A program made the translations under genes and the position numbers. Below the pieces are notes generated by a model that was given only the letters and a program-made list of their open reading frames with translations, made no database searches and was not told where the DNA came from. From Glycine soja (lineage: Eukaryota; Streptophyta; Magnoliopsida; Fabales; Fabaceae): a stretch of DNA of 64,000 nt. Positions 1 to 10,144 of this stretch are shown one piece after another. Each line of letters begins with the position of its first letter. Within the stretch, counting starts at the first letter, position 1. The stretch is taken from NCBI RefSeq assembly GCF_004193775.1, contig NC_041016.1:43945522-44009521 (forward strand), in the 5' to 3' direction.

Positions 1-49
1 ATTAATTCAACCCCCCTTCTTAATTATTCTGAGACCACTCGATCCAACA
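1..49 (+). repeat. 3' tail of a Copia 5' LTR (Sirevirus-like)
   Basis: The first 49 bases end in ...GATCCAACA directly before a tRNA-Met primer-binding site, as expected for the end of a 5' LTR. The same tail, with a few substitutions, recurs at 19800-19852, so two copies of this LTR family are present. The rest of the LTR lies outside the window. Confidence 0.75.
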
Positions 50-51
50 AG

Positions 52-66
52 TGGTATCAGAGCAGG
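52..66 (+). other. Copia primer-binding site (initiator tRNA-Met)
   Basis: TGGTATCAGAGCAGG follows the LTR end after a 2-base gap. It matches the complement of the 3' end of plant initiator tRNA-Met, the usual primer of Copia elements. Confidence 0.85.
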
Positions 67-99
67 TTTCTTGAGAAAAGTTTCACAACTTCAAGATTC

Positions 100-1179
100 A
101 TGGCCTCCTCAAATTCTCTATTTCTCGAAGGAAACTCCATCCATAGGCCACCTATCTTTAATGGTGAGGGTTACCATTATTGAAAACCTGAATGCAAATA
201 TTTATTGAAGCCATAGATTTAAACATTTGGGAAGCAATAGAAATAGGACCTCATGTACCTACCATAGTAGATGCAAGCAAAAGCACAACAACAGAAAAAC
301 CTAGAGATAAATGGACTGAAGATGATAGAAGAAGAATCCAATATAATCTTAAAGCCAAAAACATTATTACTTCTGCCCTAGGAATAGATGAATATTTTAG
401 AGTGTCTAACTGTTCAAATGCAAAGGAGATGTGGGATACTCTCCAACTTACACATGAAGGTACCACTGATGTGAAAAGATCTAGAGTCAATAATCTTACA
501 CATGAATATGAATTATTTAGGATGAGCACCAATGAGAACATCCAAAGCATGCAGAAAAGATTCACACACATAGTCAATCACCTTGCCTCCTTAGGAAAAA
601 CCTTTCCTAATGAAGATTTAATTAATAAAGTTTTGAGATGCTTAAGTAGGGAATGGCAGCCCAAGGTAACTACCATTTCTGAAAGTAAAGACCTTCCTTC
701 TATGTCTCTTACCACTCTTTTTGGCAAACTGCAGGAACATGAAATGGAACTTCAACGTCTCAACCAAAATGAAGAGACCGACAAAAGGAAAAGAAGCATA
801 GCACTCAAAGCCTCCTCCTCAATGCAAGAGGAAAAAGAAGAAGAAGAATCTGATGATGAAGAGGACTTCTCACTCTTTGTGAAGAAGTTTCATAAATTTG
901 TTAAAAATAGAAGAATGGAGAGACGCCATAACTTCGATAATGGGAAAAGATCTCAAGAAGGTTCCCTAACACTTAAATGCTATAAGTGTAATCAACCCGG
1001 TCACATAAAGGCACACTGCCCCACAAATGAATCATGGGAAGAAAAGCCATGAAGAAAGAAGATCCAATAAGGCGTATATTGCTTGGGATGACAATGACTC
1101 ATCTGATGGTTCAGATAAGGAGATCAACCTTCTATCCAAGGACTATGAGAGCGATGAGAACATTTCTCAAGAAGATTAA
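100..1179 (+). pseudogene. Copia retrotransposon gag, broken
   Basis: The start is taken as ATG 100 because the leader peptide (MASSNSLFLEG...) reads like the usual beginning of this gag family. A TGA at 181-183 replaces the tryptophan of the conserved YxxW motif, and a 1-base loss just after it moves the frame to the long open stretch 192-1052. That stretch has the UBN2-type gag region and a CCHC zinc knuckle (CYKCNQPGHIKAHC) near its end. A second frame change near 1030 separates the knuckle from an acidic tail (AYIAWDDNDSSDGSDKE) that ends at TAA 1177-1179. Gag packages element RNA; this copy cannot make the full protein. No protease, integrase or reverse transcriptase follows, so pol has been lost or deleted. 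Confidence 0.85.
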
Positions 1180-1964
1180 GAAAAAAGCAAAAGTCTGACT
1201 TCCATCTTTGAAGATCTAGGCACTTAAATCATGAAAAAGGTAACATCAAAACCATTCTCTTTTAAATTAAGTTAGTTGAAACTTTCCTTTCAATTAACTT
1301 GTTTATATGATGACTAACAAAATTTTATTTGTTTGTCTTGTTTGATTGCTATAATGAGTTTGTGCTCATATGTTTAATTGAGTTATTTTCCTTTCTCGAA
1401 GTATGAAGCTTATCATTAAAATAAATCTAAAAGGTTGATGATGCCATGATCTATATCTTTCAATTTTTGTATGATTACTTGTATGATATGTTTAAAAGTA
1501 TTTGATTGATTGCTCATGTTTTTCAAAACTATTATATTCTATTTTCAAGTAAAATTATTTTGATATATTATCACTTTCTATGTTAAACAAAAGCTCATCT
1601 TGGTAAGTGTTGATATTTTTTTTACTTAGTTTTTAGAAAAAGTGTCTGGTAATCGATTACCTTCACATGTAATCGATTACAGGCAGTTAGGCTAAGTGTA
1701 ATCGATTACAACATTTATGTAATCGATTACTTAATCGATTACAACATTCCTATAATCGATTACAGAGTGTCTGTGTCTATAAATTCAAAATTTCAGAAAC
1801 CGCGAGAACGCGATTTCTGCAGCAACGCAACCCTAAAATCCCTAAACTTCAGAACTCGATTTCTCTCTCAATTCTCAACAAAAACACGTCCCACAAAGCC
1901 CAAAATTCATCATTTTTCATTCTCTTTCATCTCCACCGATTAAAACTTCCAAAAACTCCTCCAA
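1180..1964 (+). promoter_or_regulatory. Non-coding spacer with AATCGATTA cluster and TATA box before the env-like ORF
   Basis: No coding sequence is visible. Between 1649 and 1764 the palindromic core TAATCGATTA occurs at least six times, a motif found again in the LTR at 3775-4080. A TATA-like CTATAAATT lies at 1777-1785, about 180 bases before the next ATG, and the stretch between them is C/A-rich like a plant 5' UTR. This looks like an internal promoter, but its activity is inference. Confidence 0.4.
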
Positions 1965-3080
1965 ATGGCAGAACCATCAAAGAAGCGAAAGGGGGTTGCG
2001 ACTTCATCCGCAGTCACCGGAACTCAAAGCCACGAAACATCCAAAGCGCAGACATCTCAAATTCCTCCCTCTATATCATCTCCTACGTTGTTTTCCTCGG
2101 AAGAACAACGTATCCAGTACAATTCCCTTTTCTCTTCTCGTTCTATTATCGACCCTAAGTTTGTAGACTTGTCTTTCTTTGATGATGAAGTGTTTGATTG
2201 CTTTCAAGCATTTCAAAATTCTGGTTTAATTCAGTTTATCTCCATGAAACTTCCTTTTTACCCTGAATTGGTTAAAGCCTTTTATTCTAACTTGGAAATT
2301 CAAGAAGATTCCTTGATTTTCGAAGTCTATGGGATTAAGATGGTCATAGACCAGTCCCTTTTCTTTGAACTCACTCAATTATCCAATGACGGTGTACCAT
2401 TTGAGGGTACACTTGATGATGAGTAGAAGTTTGATTTTTCTATTTCTGATGCCTGCCGGATGGTTTGCACCAACCAAGCGGATACAACCAGAAGGCTTCT
2501 TGCCGGTTCATTGGCATTTGAATGCCGTATCATGCACTACTTAATTGTGTGCATCCTACTCCCTAGATCTTCCAACCTTGCACAGGTTTCTGAGGAAGAT
2601 TTGATAATCATGTGGGTTTTCTTAACCGGTCGTCAAATCGACTGGGCCCATCTTGTGAGATATCGCATGCATAAGGCATTGCGATCAAATGCTCTACTCC
2701 CATATCCCCATCTGATCACCTTGTTTTTACAACATTTTAATATCCCTCTTGACTCTGAGCCCTTTGTCAAAGTCAAGAGATCCTTCTCTATCGGTGCGAA
2801 TGTAGTCTCCTCTTTCAGATACCACAAAGAGAGGGATGGGTCTTGGGTGAAGAAAGACACTCCAGTACAGGCTATAGAAGACCGCTCTCCATCACCACCT
2901 CCTCAGAGAAATGATTCTTCATCTCTTATGCACAACATACTTGACAGGTTGGATGGACTTCACACTTTCGTCGGAGAGCGCTTTGACTCATTGGATAGCC
3001 GTATTGATGCCATGGATGCACGATTTGCAGGGATGGACACATGTATCACCAAACTTGAGGAAGATGTTAGTTATGTTTGA
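1965..3080 (+). pseudogene. Env-like / putative plant transposon-domain protein, one nonsense codon
   Basis: Two open stretches, 1965-2423 and 2427-3080, are in the same frame and separated only by TAG 2424-2426, so this is one ~371-codon ORF with a single stop. The N-terminus is Ser/Thr-rich and basic (MAEPSKKRKG). The middle resembles the 'putative plant transposon protein' domain found in legume retroelements (SEEDLIIMWVFLTGRQIDWA). The C-terminus (roughly residues 315-370) is a heptad-like coiled coil with repeated LDGL/FDSLDSRIDAMDARF. Its place between gag and the purine boxes before a 3' LTR is that of the extra ORF (often called env-like) of Sireviruses. No signal peptide or clear membrane segment is seen, so a true envelope role is not supported. 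Confidence 0.6.
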
Positions 3081-3392
3081 CAATGTTTTGACCTTCCACC
3101 ACCATCCTCATAAATTTAGATTATTATATTTTGTTTCTAAAACCTTGTATTTGGCTATATGTTTATGACATTTGAACACTTAGTATTTCTTATATTTGCT
3201 TAGTATGACTGAACATGATGATTATATTTACTTACTTTTGGTTGTTTATGGTTATGTGTGTTAAACTTAATTATTTTTTATGATATATATGTCTAGTGGT
3301 ATGTAATTACATTTGGTATTGTGTTGTATGTATGTTTTTAGAATTATTCATGTATGTTTTATTTTACGCACTTTGGCCTTTTTGATGTTGCC

Positions 3393-3561
3393 AAAGGGGG
3401 AGAGCAAATGGGTATTTTTGAAATCACAAATTATATTTTTAAGCTTTAAAATTAAGCATAAATTCAAAAAGAAAGGGGGAGAAAGAGATGAGTGAACAGT
3501 AGAATGAAACTTGTATGTATCCTCTTGATTTCAGGATTGCCATCATCAAAAAGAGGGAGAT
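3393..3561 (+). other. Repeated polypurine boxes before the 3' LTR
   Basis: AAAGGGGGAGAG occurs at 3393-3404, GAAAGGGGGAGAAAG at about 3471-3485, and AAAAAGAGGGAGAT just before 3562. The last abuts TGTGGAAGC, a likely LTR start. Multiple polypurine-tract-like boxes upstream of the 3' LTR are a known hallmark of Sireviruses and support the lineage call. Confidence 0.6.
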
Positions 3562-4320
3562 TGTGGAAGCAATGCCTTTCAAGATTATTTTGATGATGCC
3601 AAAAGAATCAAGAGTCAAGCAAGTGCCAAAGAATCAAGAGTCAAGCAAGTTTCAAGATCAAGATCAAGAATCAAGAGAAGACTCAATCAAGATAAGTATT
3701 AAAAGAGCTTTTCAAAACATTGAATAGCACAAAAAATTTTCAAAAAGAAAAATCTTTTACCAAAGAGTTATACTCTCTGGTAATCGATTATCAGAAGGTA
3801 GTAATCGATTACCCGTAGCCAGCATTGTTTTCAAAACTGATTTACAAAGCTGTAATCGATTATCATAATCATGTAATCGATTACCAATGTTTTAAAATGT
3901 TAGATTTCAAATTTCAAGAGTCACAACTTGTTATAAAACATTTTCAAATCATTTCAAACTTGTGTAATCGATTACCAGAGTTTCTAAACATTTTGATTTT
4001 CAAATTTAAACATGAAGAGTTACATCTGTTGATGTGTAATCAATTACACTATGATGGTAATCGATTACCAGTGACTAATTTTGAAAAATAAATTACCAAA
4101 AGTCACAATTCTTAAAGTGACTTGTTTCTGAAGAGTTTTTCAAAAGAGTCACAACTTTTAAAAAGTGACTAGTTTTAAAGAAATTGTCAAGAGTCACAAA
4201 CTTTAACTTGAGTCATCAAATGATTATAAATATGTGACCATGGCACGAATTTAAAAAGACTGATTCCTTTCATGCATAACAGATTTCTTTCATTCATTTC
4301 TCTTCATCTTTCTAAAAGTT
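3562..4320 (+). repeat. Partial 3' LTR (U3) of Sirevirus-like Copia
   Basis: It begins with TGTGGAAGC directly after the last purine box. It contains a duplicated phrase (AAGAATCAAGAGTCAAGCAAG) near 3601-3650 and about seven TAATCGATTA-type palindromes between 3779 and 4072. The LTR end expected from positions 1-49 does not appear, so it is truncated somewhere near 4300; the exact break is not visible. A TATA-like TTATAAATATG lies at about 4224. Confidence 0.5.
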
Positions 4321-4730
4321 TTTGTTCAATACTTTCTCTTTTAAGAAAAGGTTCATTAGGTCAAGGTCAAGTATGGAAGTAACTAGCTTGCAAAAGTTAG
4401 GGCAGAAGATGGATCGAGTTACATCGTTTCTTTGTCTACTGCCAACACATAATTGTGCCAATTTACAAAAAAAAATTAAGGACTGCTGACGTGCATGTGT
4501 TATTTCCAGTTTCACATAGACAAGAGGTGATGAACCATGTTGTTTTGATGAAAATCTAAATTGATTCAACCCTATGTCCTGTGTAAAATTTGTAATACTT
4601 CAACAATGCATCATTCACATACATCCATGCTTTTCATTGGTTGCATTGCTCATTGCATTCTTTCCTTGAAATTAGAACTGTAATCATTGTTATTAAAAGG
4701 AAAGAGCACGCTTTACGGCACCCTTACTGA
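4321..4730. other. Non-coding junction between Copia and Gypsy remnants
   Basis: No ORF or RNA gene is recognised. The last ~60 bases look like the leader just before the Gypsy gag, and the Gypsy 5' LTR is missing. The junction lies within this stretch. Confidence 0.4.
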
Positions 4731-6473
4731 ATGCGTGCTAGAGCTAGAGTAATGGGTAAAATAGAAGAGGTGCAAGAGCGGATGAAGGCCGACATGGAGG
4801 CCATGAAAGAACAAATGGCCATAATGATGGAGGCCATGATGAGCATGGAAAAATAATGGAGGTCAATGCAGTTGTAGTTATTGCTACCAGCACCGCTGCT
4901 GAGGTGGACCCAACTCCCCCATCTGGCCTCAACCAAATGAATCATCCAACCTCGGATATGATAGGTCATGGAGGCAAGGAATTGGGAAGTACAGGTGGCC
5001 CTTATTATGTGCAAATTCAAAACAGGCATGCCTTCCCGCCATATGGCTTGCCTCCCAACTACACACCACCCAATGTTGCACACGCTCCCGATGAGAATGT
5101 TGACAACTCTGCACCCATACCCGTTGAGAGCCAACAACCCCAAGTTGATCATGCACATTTCTCTCAACCCATGGGGGAGACACATGAAGTACCCCATCAC
5201 AATCTAACCGACTTCGAGCCTTGCCTCAGATATGCCACTGAGGGGAAAGCAGTTGGTGGTGTACCCCTGCCAAACACTTTGGAGGGCCCTCAGTTTCTCC
5301 ACAACCACAAACCTTGCATTTTGCAGCGGGAATAATCCCTCCTGCTATGGCGGAAAAGAGAAATTTGGATCATATAGAGGAAAGGCTCAGGGCCATTGAA
5401 GGAGGCGGAGGTCATGCTTTTGCTGACATTGCAGAGTTATACCTAGTGCCTGATGTCGTCATCCCTCCAAAGTTTAAAGTGCTAAATTTCGATAAGTACA
5501 AGGGGACTACTTGCCCCAAGAATCACCTGAAAATATACTGTCAGAAGATGGGGGCATACGTGAAAGATGAAAAATTGTCGATGCATTTCTTCCAAGAAAG
5601 CCTTACTGGGGCAGACGTCACCTGGTATACTAACTTGGAACCTTTCCGAGTCCATTCTTGGAAGGACTTAATGGTTGCCTTCATTAGGTAGTATCAGTAC
5701 AATTTTGATATGCCTCCAGATAGGATGAATATTTCAAAGAATACGCTCAAAGGTGGAGGGATTTGGCAGCCCAAGTGGCGCCCCCAATGACAGAAAGAGA
5801 GATGATAACAATGATAGTAGACATCTTACCGGTGTTCTACTATGAGAAAATGGTGGGTTACACACCTTCAAGCTTTGCAGATTTAGTTTTCGTCGATGAA
5901 AGGATCAAAGTGGGTCTGAAAAGAGGCAAATTTGATCGTCCTACTTTGATAAATGAAAAGCCTGGGGCAAATAGAGAGGATGAGAAGAAGGAAGGAACTC
6001 ATGTTGTGACTGTCATTCCTACATGGCCAAATTTCCCACCAGCTCAACAAAGTCATTACTCAGCCAATATCAGTCCTTCTCATTACTCACCACCTAATCA
6101 TCCACAAAGGTCATCCCTAAATCAGCCAAAAAGTCTGCCTGCCGCGTATGCAATGCCAAACACCACCCTTAACACAAACCAAAACACCAACCAGGGAAGG
6201 AATTTTCCAGCAAAAATGCCTGTAGAATTCACCCCAATTCCGATGTCATATGCTAACCTACTCCCATATCTAGTCGATAATTCAATTGTAGCCATAACCC
6301 CAGCTAAGGTTCCTCAACCTCCATTTTTTCGAGGATACGACTCGAACTTAACATGTGCTTATCATAGAGGAGTTTCGAGGCATTCCATTGAGCATTGTAT
6401 GACCCCGAAGCATAAGGTGCAAGGTCTAATTGATGCGGGCTGGCTAAAATTTGAGGAGGATAATCGCTTGTGA
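4731..6473 (+). pseudogene. Gypsy (Ogre/Tat lineage) gag, broken
   Basis: ATG 4731 starts a Met/Glu-rich helix (GKIEEVQERMKADMEAMKE). A 1-base loss near 4850 makes a stop and shifts the frame to 4856-5334. A second shift near 5320 leads into the capsid-like region 5314-5691 (FDKYKGTTCPKNH... LTGADVTWY). TAG 5689-5691 follows, and a small deletion with frameshift near 5730-5745 removes part of the segment leading into EYAQRWRDLAAQV. The final part, 5763-6473, ends with the Ogre/Tat-type signature CAYHRGVSRHSIEHC and HKVQGLIDAGWLKFEED. No protease, RT, RNase H or integrase follows, so this is a gag-only remnant. Confidence 0.85.
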
Positions 6474-8814
6474 ATTCTGATGTTGGAAAGCGACACTATG
6501 CATGGGGCAATTTGAAGGTTGTTGTTAGATGTCTTCATTGACTCATTTGGATTTTCAAGTTTATGCCATTACTGTAAACAACAGTCACAGTGCTAATAAT
6601 ATGGATAAATTTGATGTCCTTGTCTCTCATTCTCTCACAATTACATCTTCACTTATTTAACTTCCATTGGAATGTGAGTGTAAGCTGTTGGTTTGTTTGC
6701 TCAAGTGACCTGTGCTCCTGAGTTGATCCCCAAGTTTGTTCAATCAAAAATTTCTCGTTCTACACGTTTGGTTGAGGTGCTGTAAAACGACGAGTAAAGT
6801 TCAAAACAAAAAAAGTAAAAAGTTAAAAAAATGTTTGATTGACTGTGTTTCAAATAAAAAGTACAGACATTCATGTGACCTCATTTTATCTTCCATAAAG
6901 TTGTTTTTGAGAGAAAAATGAGTTATCAAGAAAAAGAGCCGTTCGACTTAATCTGTCAATTGAAAACCCGTTAATTCTTTCTCGTCCTTGAAAATTCATT
7001 TTCGAGAATCTGCACTGTTTGTTTCATTTTTCCTTGCTGCAAGGTCATGATAAAAGACATGAATAGATACCTCAGAGCCTTACACTAGGGCAATGAGAGG
7101 CACTGTGCATGAGCCTCAAGCGAACCTAGGGGAAAATCAAAATTTCTCACCCGGTAGGTTGAAAACTCAAAAGGGCGGCCTAGGCAAAAATTAGGGTAAT
7201 AAAATATAAAAATAAAAAGAAAAAGAAACAATCAGGGGTGTGTTATTAAGGTTTTGTTCCGAAATCCAAACTACAAAAGGATCTAGGTCAAGATTTGAAA
7301 TGACACATGGCCATGTTTCAATATCCCAAACACCAGTTTATCCTTTGTTACCCCCTCCGAGCCAAAGCATATTTGTTTTCTAAAAACAACAAAAAAGGAA
7401 GCAAAAGGGAAATAGAAGCCCTAAGTAGGAACCACCGCTAAACCAGCAGGATGAGCAATGCAAACAACACATGCATGAAGTTGGGCAACAATGAAAAAAA
7501 AAAAAGAAAATAAAATCTTCCAAAGGCGAGTGAAGAAAAAAAGAAAGACAAAGATCTCCAGATTCTACAAGAAAGGCACAAAAGTACAACGAAAGATTAA
7601 TGCATAAGACAAAAGGAGTAGAGTCCGACCCAAGAGTTGAAAGGAACAAAAGTATGAGCAACGCTCTTGAGGTTCTTACTCAATATAACCCTCAAACACT
7701 CTTTGAGTCTGTCTAATTCTTTCTTTCATAGCCATCTTACCCCTGACCACGTTACAATCCCAATAAAGCCCATGTGGATCAAGGAATGACTCATTTTGCT
7801 TTTAAGTTGGGATTCTGGAATGAAACCCGCACACGCTTGTGATTGTTGAAAAAAATATATTAAAAAGAAAGAAAAACCCCTGAGGTTCACACTTTCACAT
7901 TTGAGAAGAAAACTCATTGACTAGGAGCTCATGGAAGATGCCCCAACATCTAATGTTAGTCTCTCATGCAAACTCTTTGGGATTTCTTTCGAAATCCAAG
8001 GGTAGCTTCGTTATATAAATTCTTTCATAAATGTCAAAATCAATTTTGCTGAAATACAAGATTATTTAAAAATCAATTTTGCTTTTGAAATCAATTTTGC
8101 TTATTTGATTTCAAAATCCGAGGGTACCCAATTTTGAAATCAATTTTTCTTTCAAAATCCGTAGGATCAACAGACCCATGGCATCACTCTAAGGCCTTAA
8201 ATCAAGAAAGTTTCACTTGGTCACATACCAAAGTGTGACAATTCATTGCCATCCTTCAATGGGGCACACGATCGATCCCGGAGCCTTACGTTTTCTTGTT
8301 GTGCAGGATAATCAACGTTTTTTAAAACAAAAAGGGGAAAACCCTAGGATCAACATTTCAATTGATAATTAAATGTCAAACGGCTCCATTATCATTACTC
8401 CAAAATTGTCAAGTGACTAAATCAAACAAAACATACACTTTGAGGGAGTTTCCGAAAAGATTTGTAAAAGATACGATAAGGTTGCATGAGTTCTCACATC
8501 TTTCAAAAAAAAAGGAAGACAGTCAATCCATGTTTTCACAAAAGAAAAGCAAAATAAAAAAATAAAATAAAATCAAAATCAAAATCAAAGTAAAAAAAAA
8601 ACAAAGAATGTCATGAGCATTACACAATTTTCCTGGTTCAAAACAATTTTGCATTACTAACATTTCAAGATGAAGGTTGCATGCATCTGCATCCCAAAAA
8701 TCATGTTCATAAATGCATAGACTTCTCTTAAAGATGAAAAGCCCTCTCAAATAGTCAATCTCTTGCTTTCTCATAAGGTTGAGCCCTTTGGTACTAGTGT
8801 CCATTGGCTTGTTT
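6474..8814. other. Gypsy internal non-coding region
   Basis: No reading frame here resembles pol. The stretch is A-rich with short C-rich islands, and from 8030 to 8160 the phrase GAAATCAATTTTGCT recurs three or four times with variation. It most likely represents the 3' untranslated interior of the Ogre/Tat element, to which the tandem repeats that follow also belong. Confidence 0.45.
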
Positions 8815-9925
8815 CATAGGACTCAACGTCCTTTGCTTTTATCTTTCATAGGACTCAAAGTCCTCGCTTTATCTTTCATAAGACTCAAAGTCCTCGTCTT
8901 TCATCTTTCAGGGGACTCAAAGTCCTCATAGTTATCATTTTGAAGACTATTACAGTCTTATTTTCCTTCCAGAGACAATCAAGTTCGTTGGCATGTAGAG
9001 ACAATCTTGGTCTTCTGCCACTTTTTGAAGACTTCAATGTCTTTCAACCGAGACTATTAAAGTCTTCTTTGCCTTCTAGAGACAATAAAGTTCATTGGCA
9101 TGTAGAGACAATTATGGTCATCTGTTTCTTTTCGAAGACTTCAATGTCTTTCGACCGAGACTATTAAAGTCTCCTTTGCCTTCTAGAGACAATCAAGTCC
9201 ATTGGCATGCAGAGACAATTATGGTCATCTGCTTCTTTTGGAAGACTTCAATGTCTTTCGACCGAGACTATTACAGTCTTCTTTGTCTTCCAGAGACAAT
9301 CAAGTCCGTTGGCATGCAGAGACAATCATGGTCGTCCTCTTTCATTGTTTTCCATATTATTACAGTCTCATTTGCCTTCCAGAGACAATCAAGTCTGTTA
9401 GCATGCAGAGACAATCATAGTCGTCTGCTTTCATTGTTTTCAAGACTATTGTAGTCTCTTTTGCCTTCGAGAGACAATCAAGTCCGATGGCATGCGGAGA
9501 CAATCATGGTCATCCGCTTTCGTTGTTTTCAAGACTATTACAGTCTTCTTTGCCTTCTAGAGACAATCAAGTTCGTTGGCATGTGGAGACAATCATAGTC
9601 ATCCGCTTTCATTGTTTTCAAGACTATTACAGTCTTCTTTGCCTTCCAGAGACAATCAATTTTGTTAGCATGCAGAGACAATCAAGGTCATCTACTCATT
9701 TACATTTCAAAGATGAAAATGTGTTCAAAAGGCGACAATGTCTTCATTTACATTTCGAAGACGACAACGTCTTCAGTCATTTATGCCTTCAAAAGGCAAC
9801 AATGCCTTCATTTACAATTTGAAGACGACAATGTCTTCAGTCATTTACGCTTCCAAAAGGCGACAATGCCTTCATTTACGCTTTCGAAGACGAAAATGTC
9901 TTCATCTCAAAGACTTCAATGTCTT
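8815..9925 (+). repeat. Tandem-repeat array in Gypsy 3' UTR (107-, 89- and 64-bp units with hairpins)
   Basis: The anchor AGAGACAAT recurs at 8971, 9078, 9185 and 9292 (period 107) and then at 9381, 9470, 9559 and 9648 (period 89). From 9724 a ~64-bp unit (TTCAAAAGGCGACAATG...) occurs three times (9724, 9788, 9851). Before the array (8818-8925), units of 32-35 bp repeat GGACTCAAAGTCC. Each unit carries short inverted repeats with 3-7-base loops, for example GAAGAC-N6-GTCTTC at 9757-9774 and AAGGC-N6-GCCTT at 9793-9808. Ogre-type elements are known to carry variable tandem repeats in this position. Overlapping open frames here are repeat artefacts. Confidence 0.85.
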
Positions 9926-10131
9926 TTGTCCTTATTTGTGCTTCACGGGACTCAACATCCTCTGTTTCCATGTTTTTATAAAAAAAAAGGGGCGATAAGA
10001 ACTTCAATGTCCTCATGCTTCCTCAATTTCACTGCTTGGGCTTTTGCTAGGGGCCGGTTGGATGGTGAGATCGCTCGAACAAAATTAGTGTCTTTATCTT
10101 TACTTCCCTTTTATTTCCAATAAATATAAGT

Positions 10132-10144
10132 AAAGAGGGGCAAC
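10132..10144 (+). other. Polypurine tract of the Gypsy element
   Basis: AAAGAGGGGCAAC sits directly before the LTR start TGTCA at 10145 and would prime plus-strand DNA synthesis. Confidence 0.75.

Noticed and set aside
4724..5200. Open minus-strand frames opposite the Gypsy gag
   Set aside because: They are antisense shadows of the gag N-terminus, where the plus strand has clear family motifs.
8971..9700. CRISPR-like regular repeats
   Set aside because: The whole unit repeats, spacers included, and the context is a plant retroelement.
9095..10123. Several overlapping open frames in the tandem repeats
   Set aside because: They exist in more than one frame because the repeat unit lacks stops, and they resemble no protein family.
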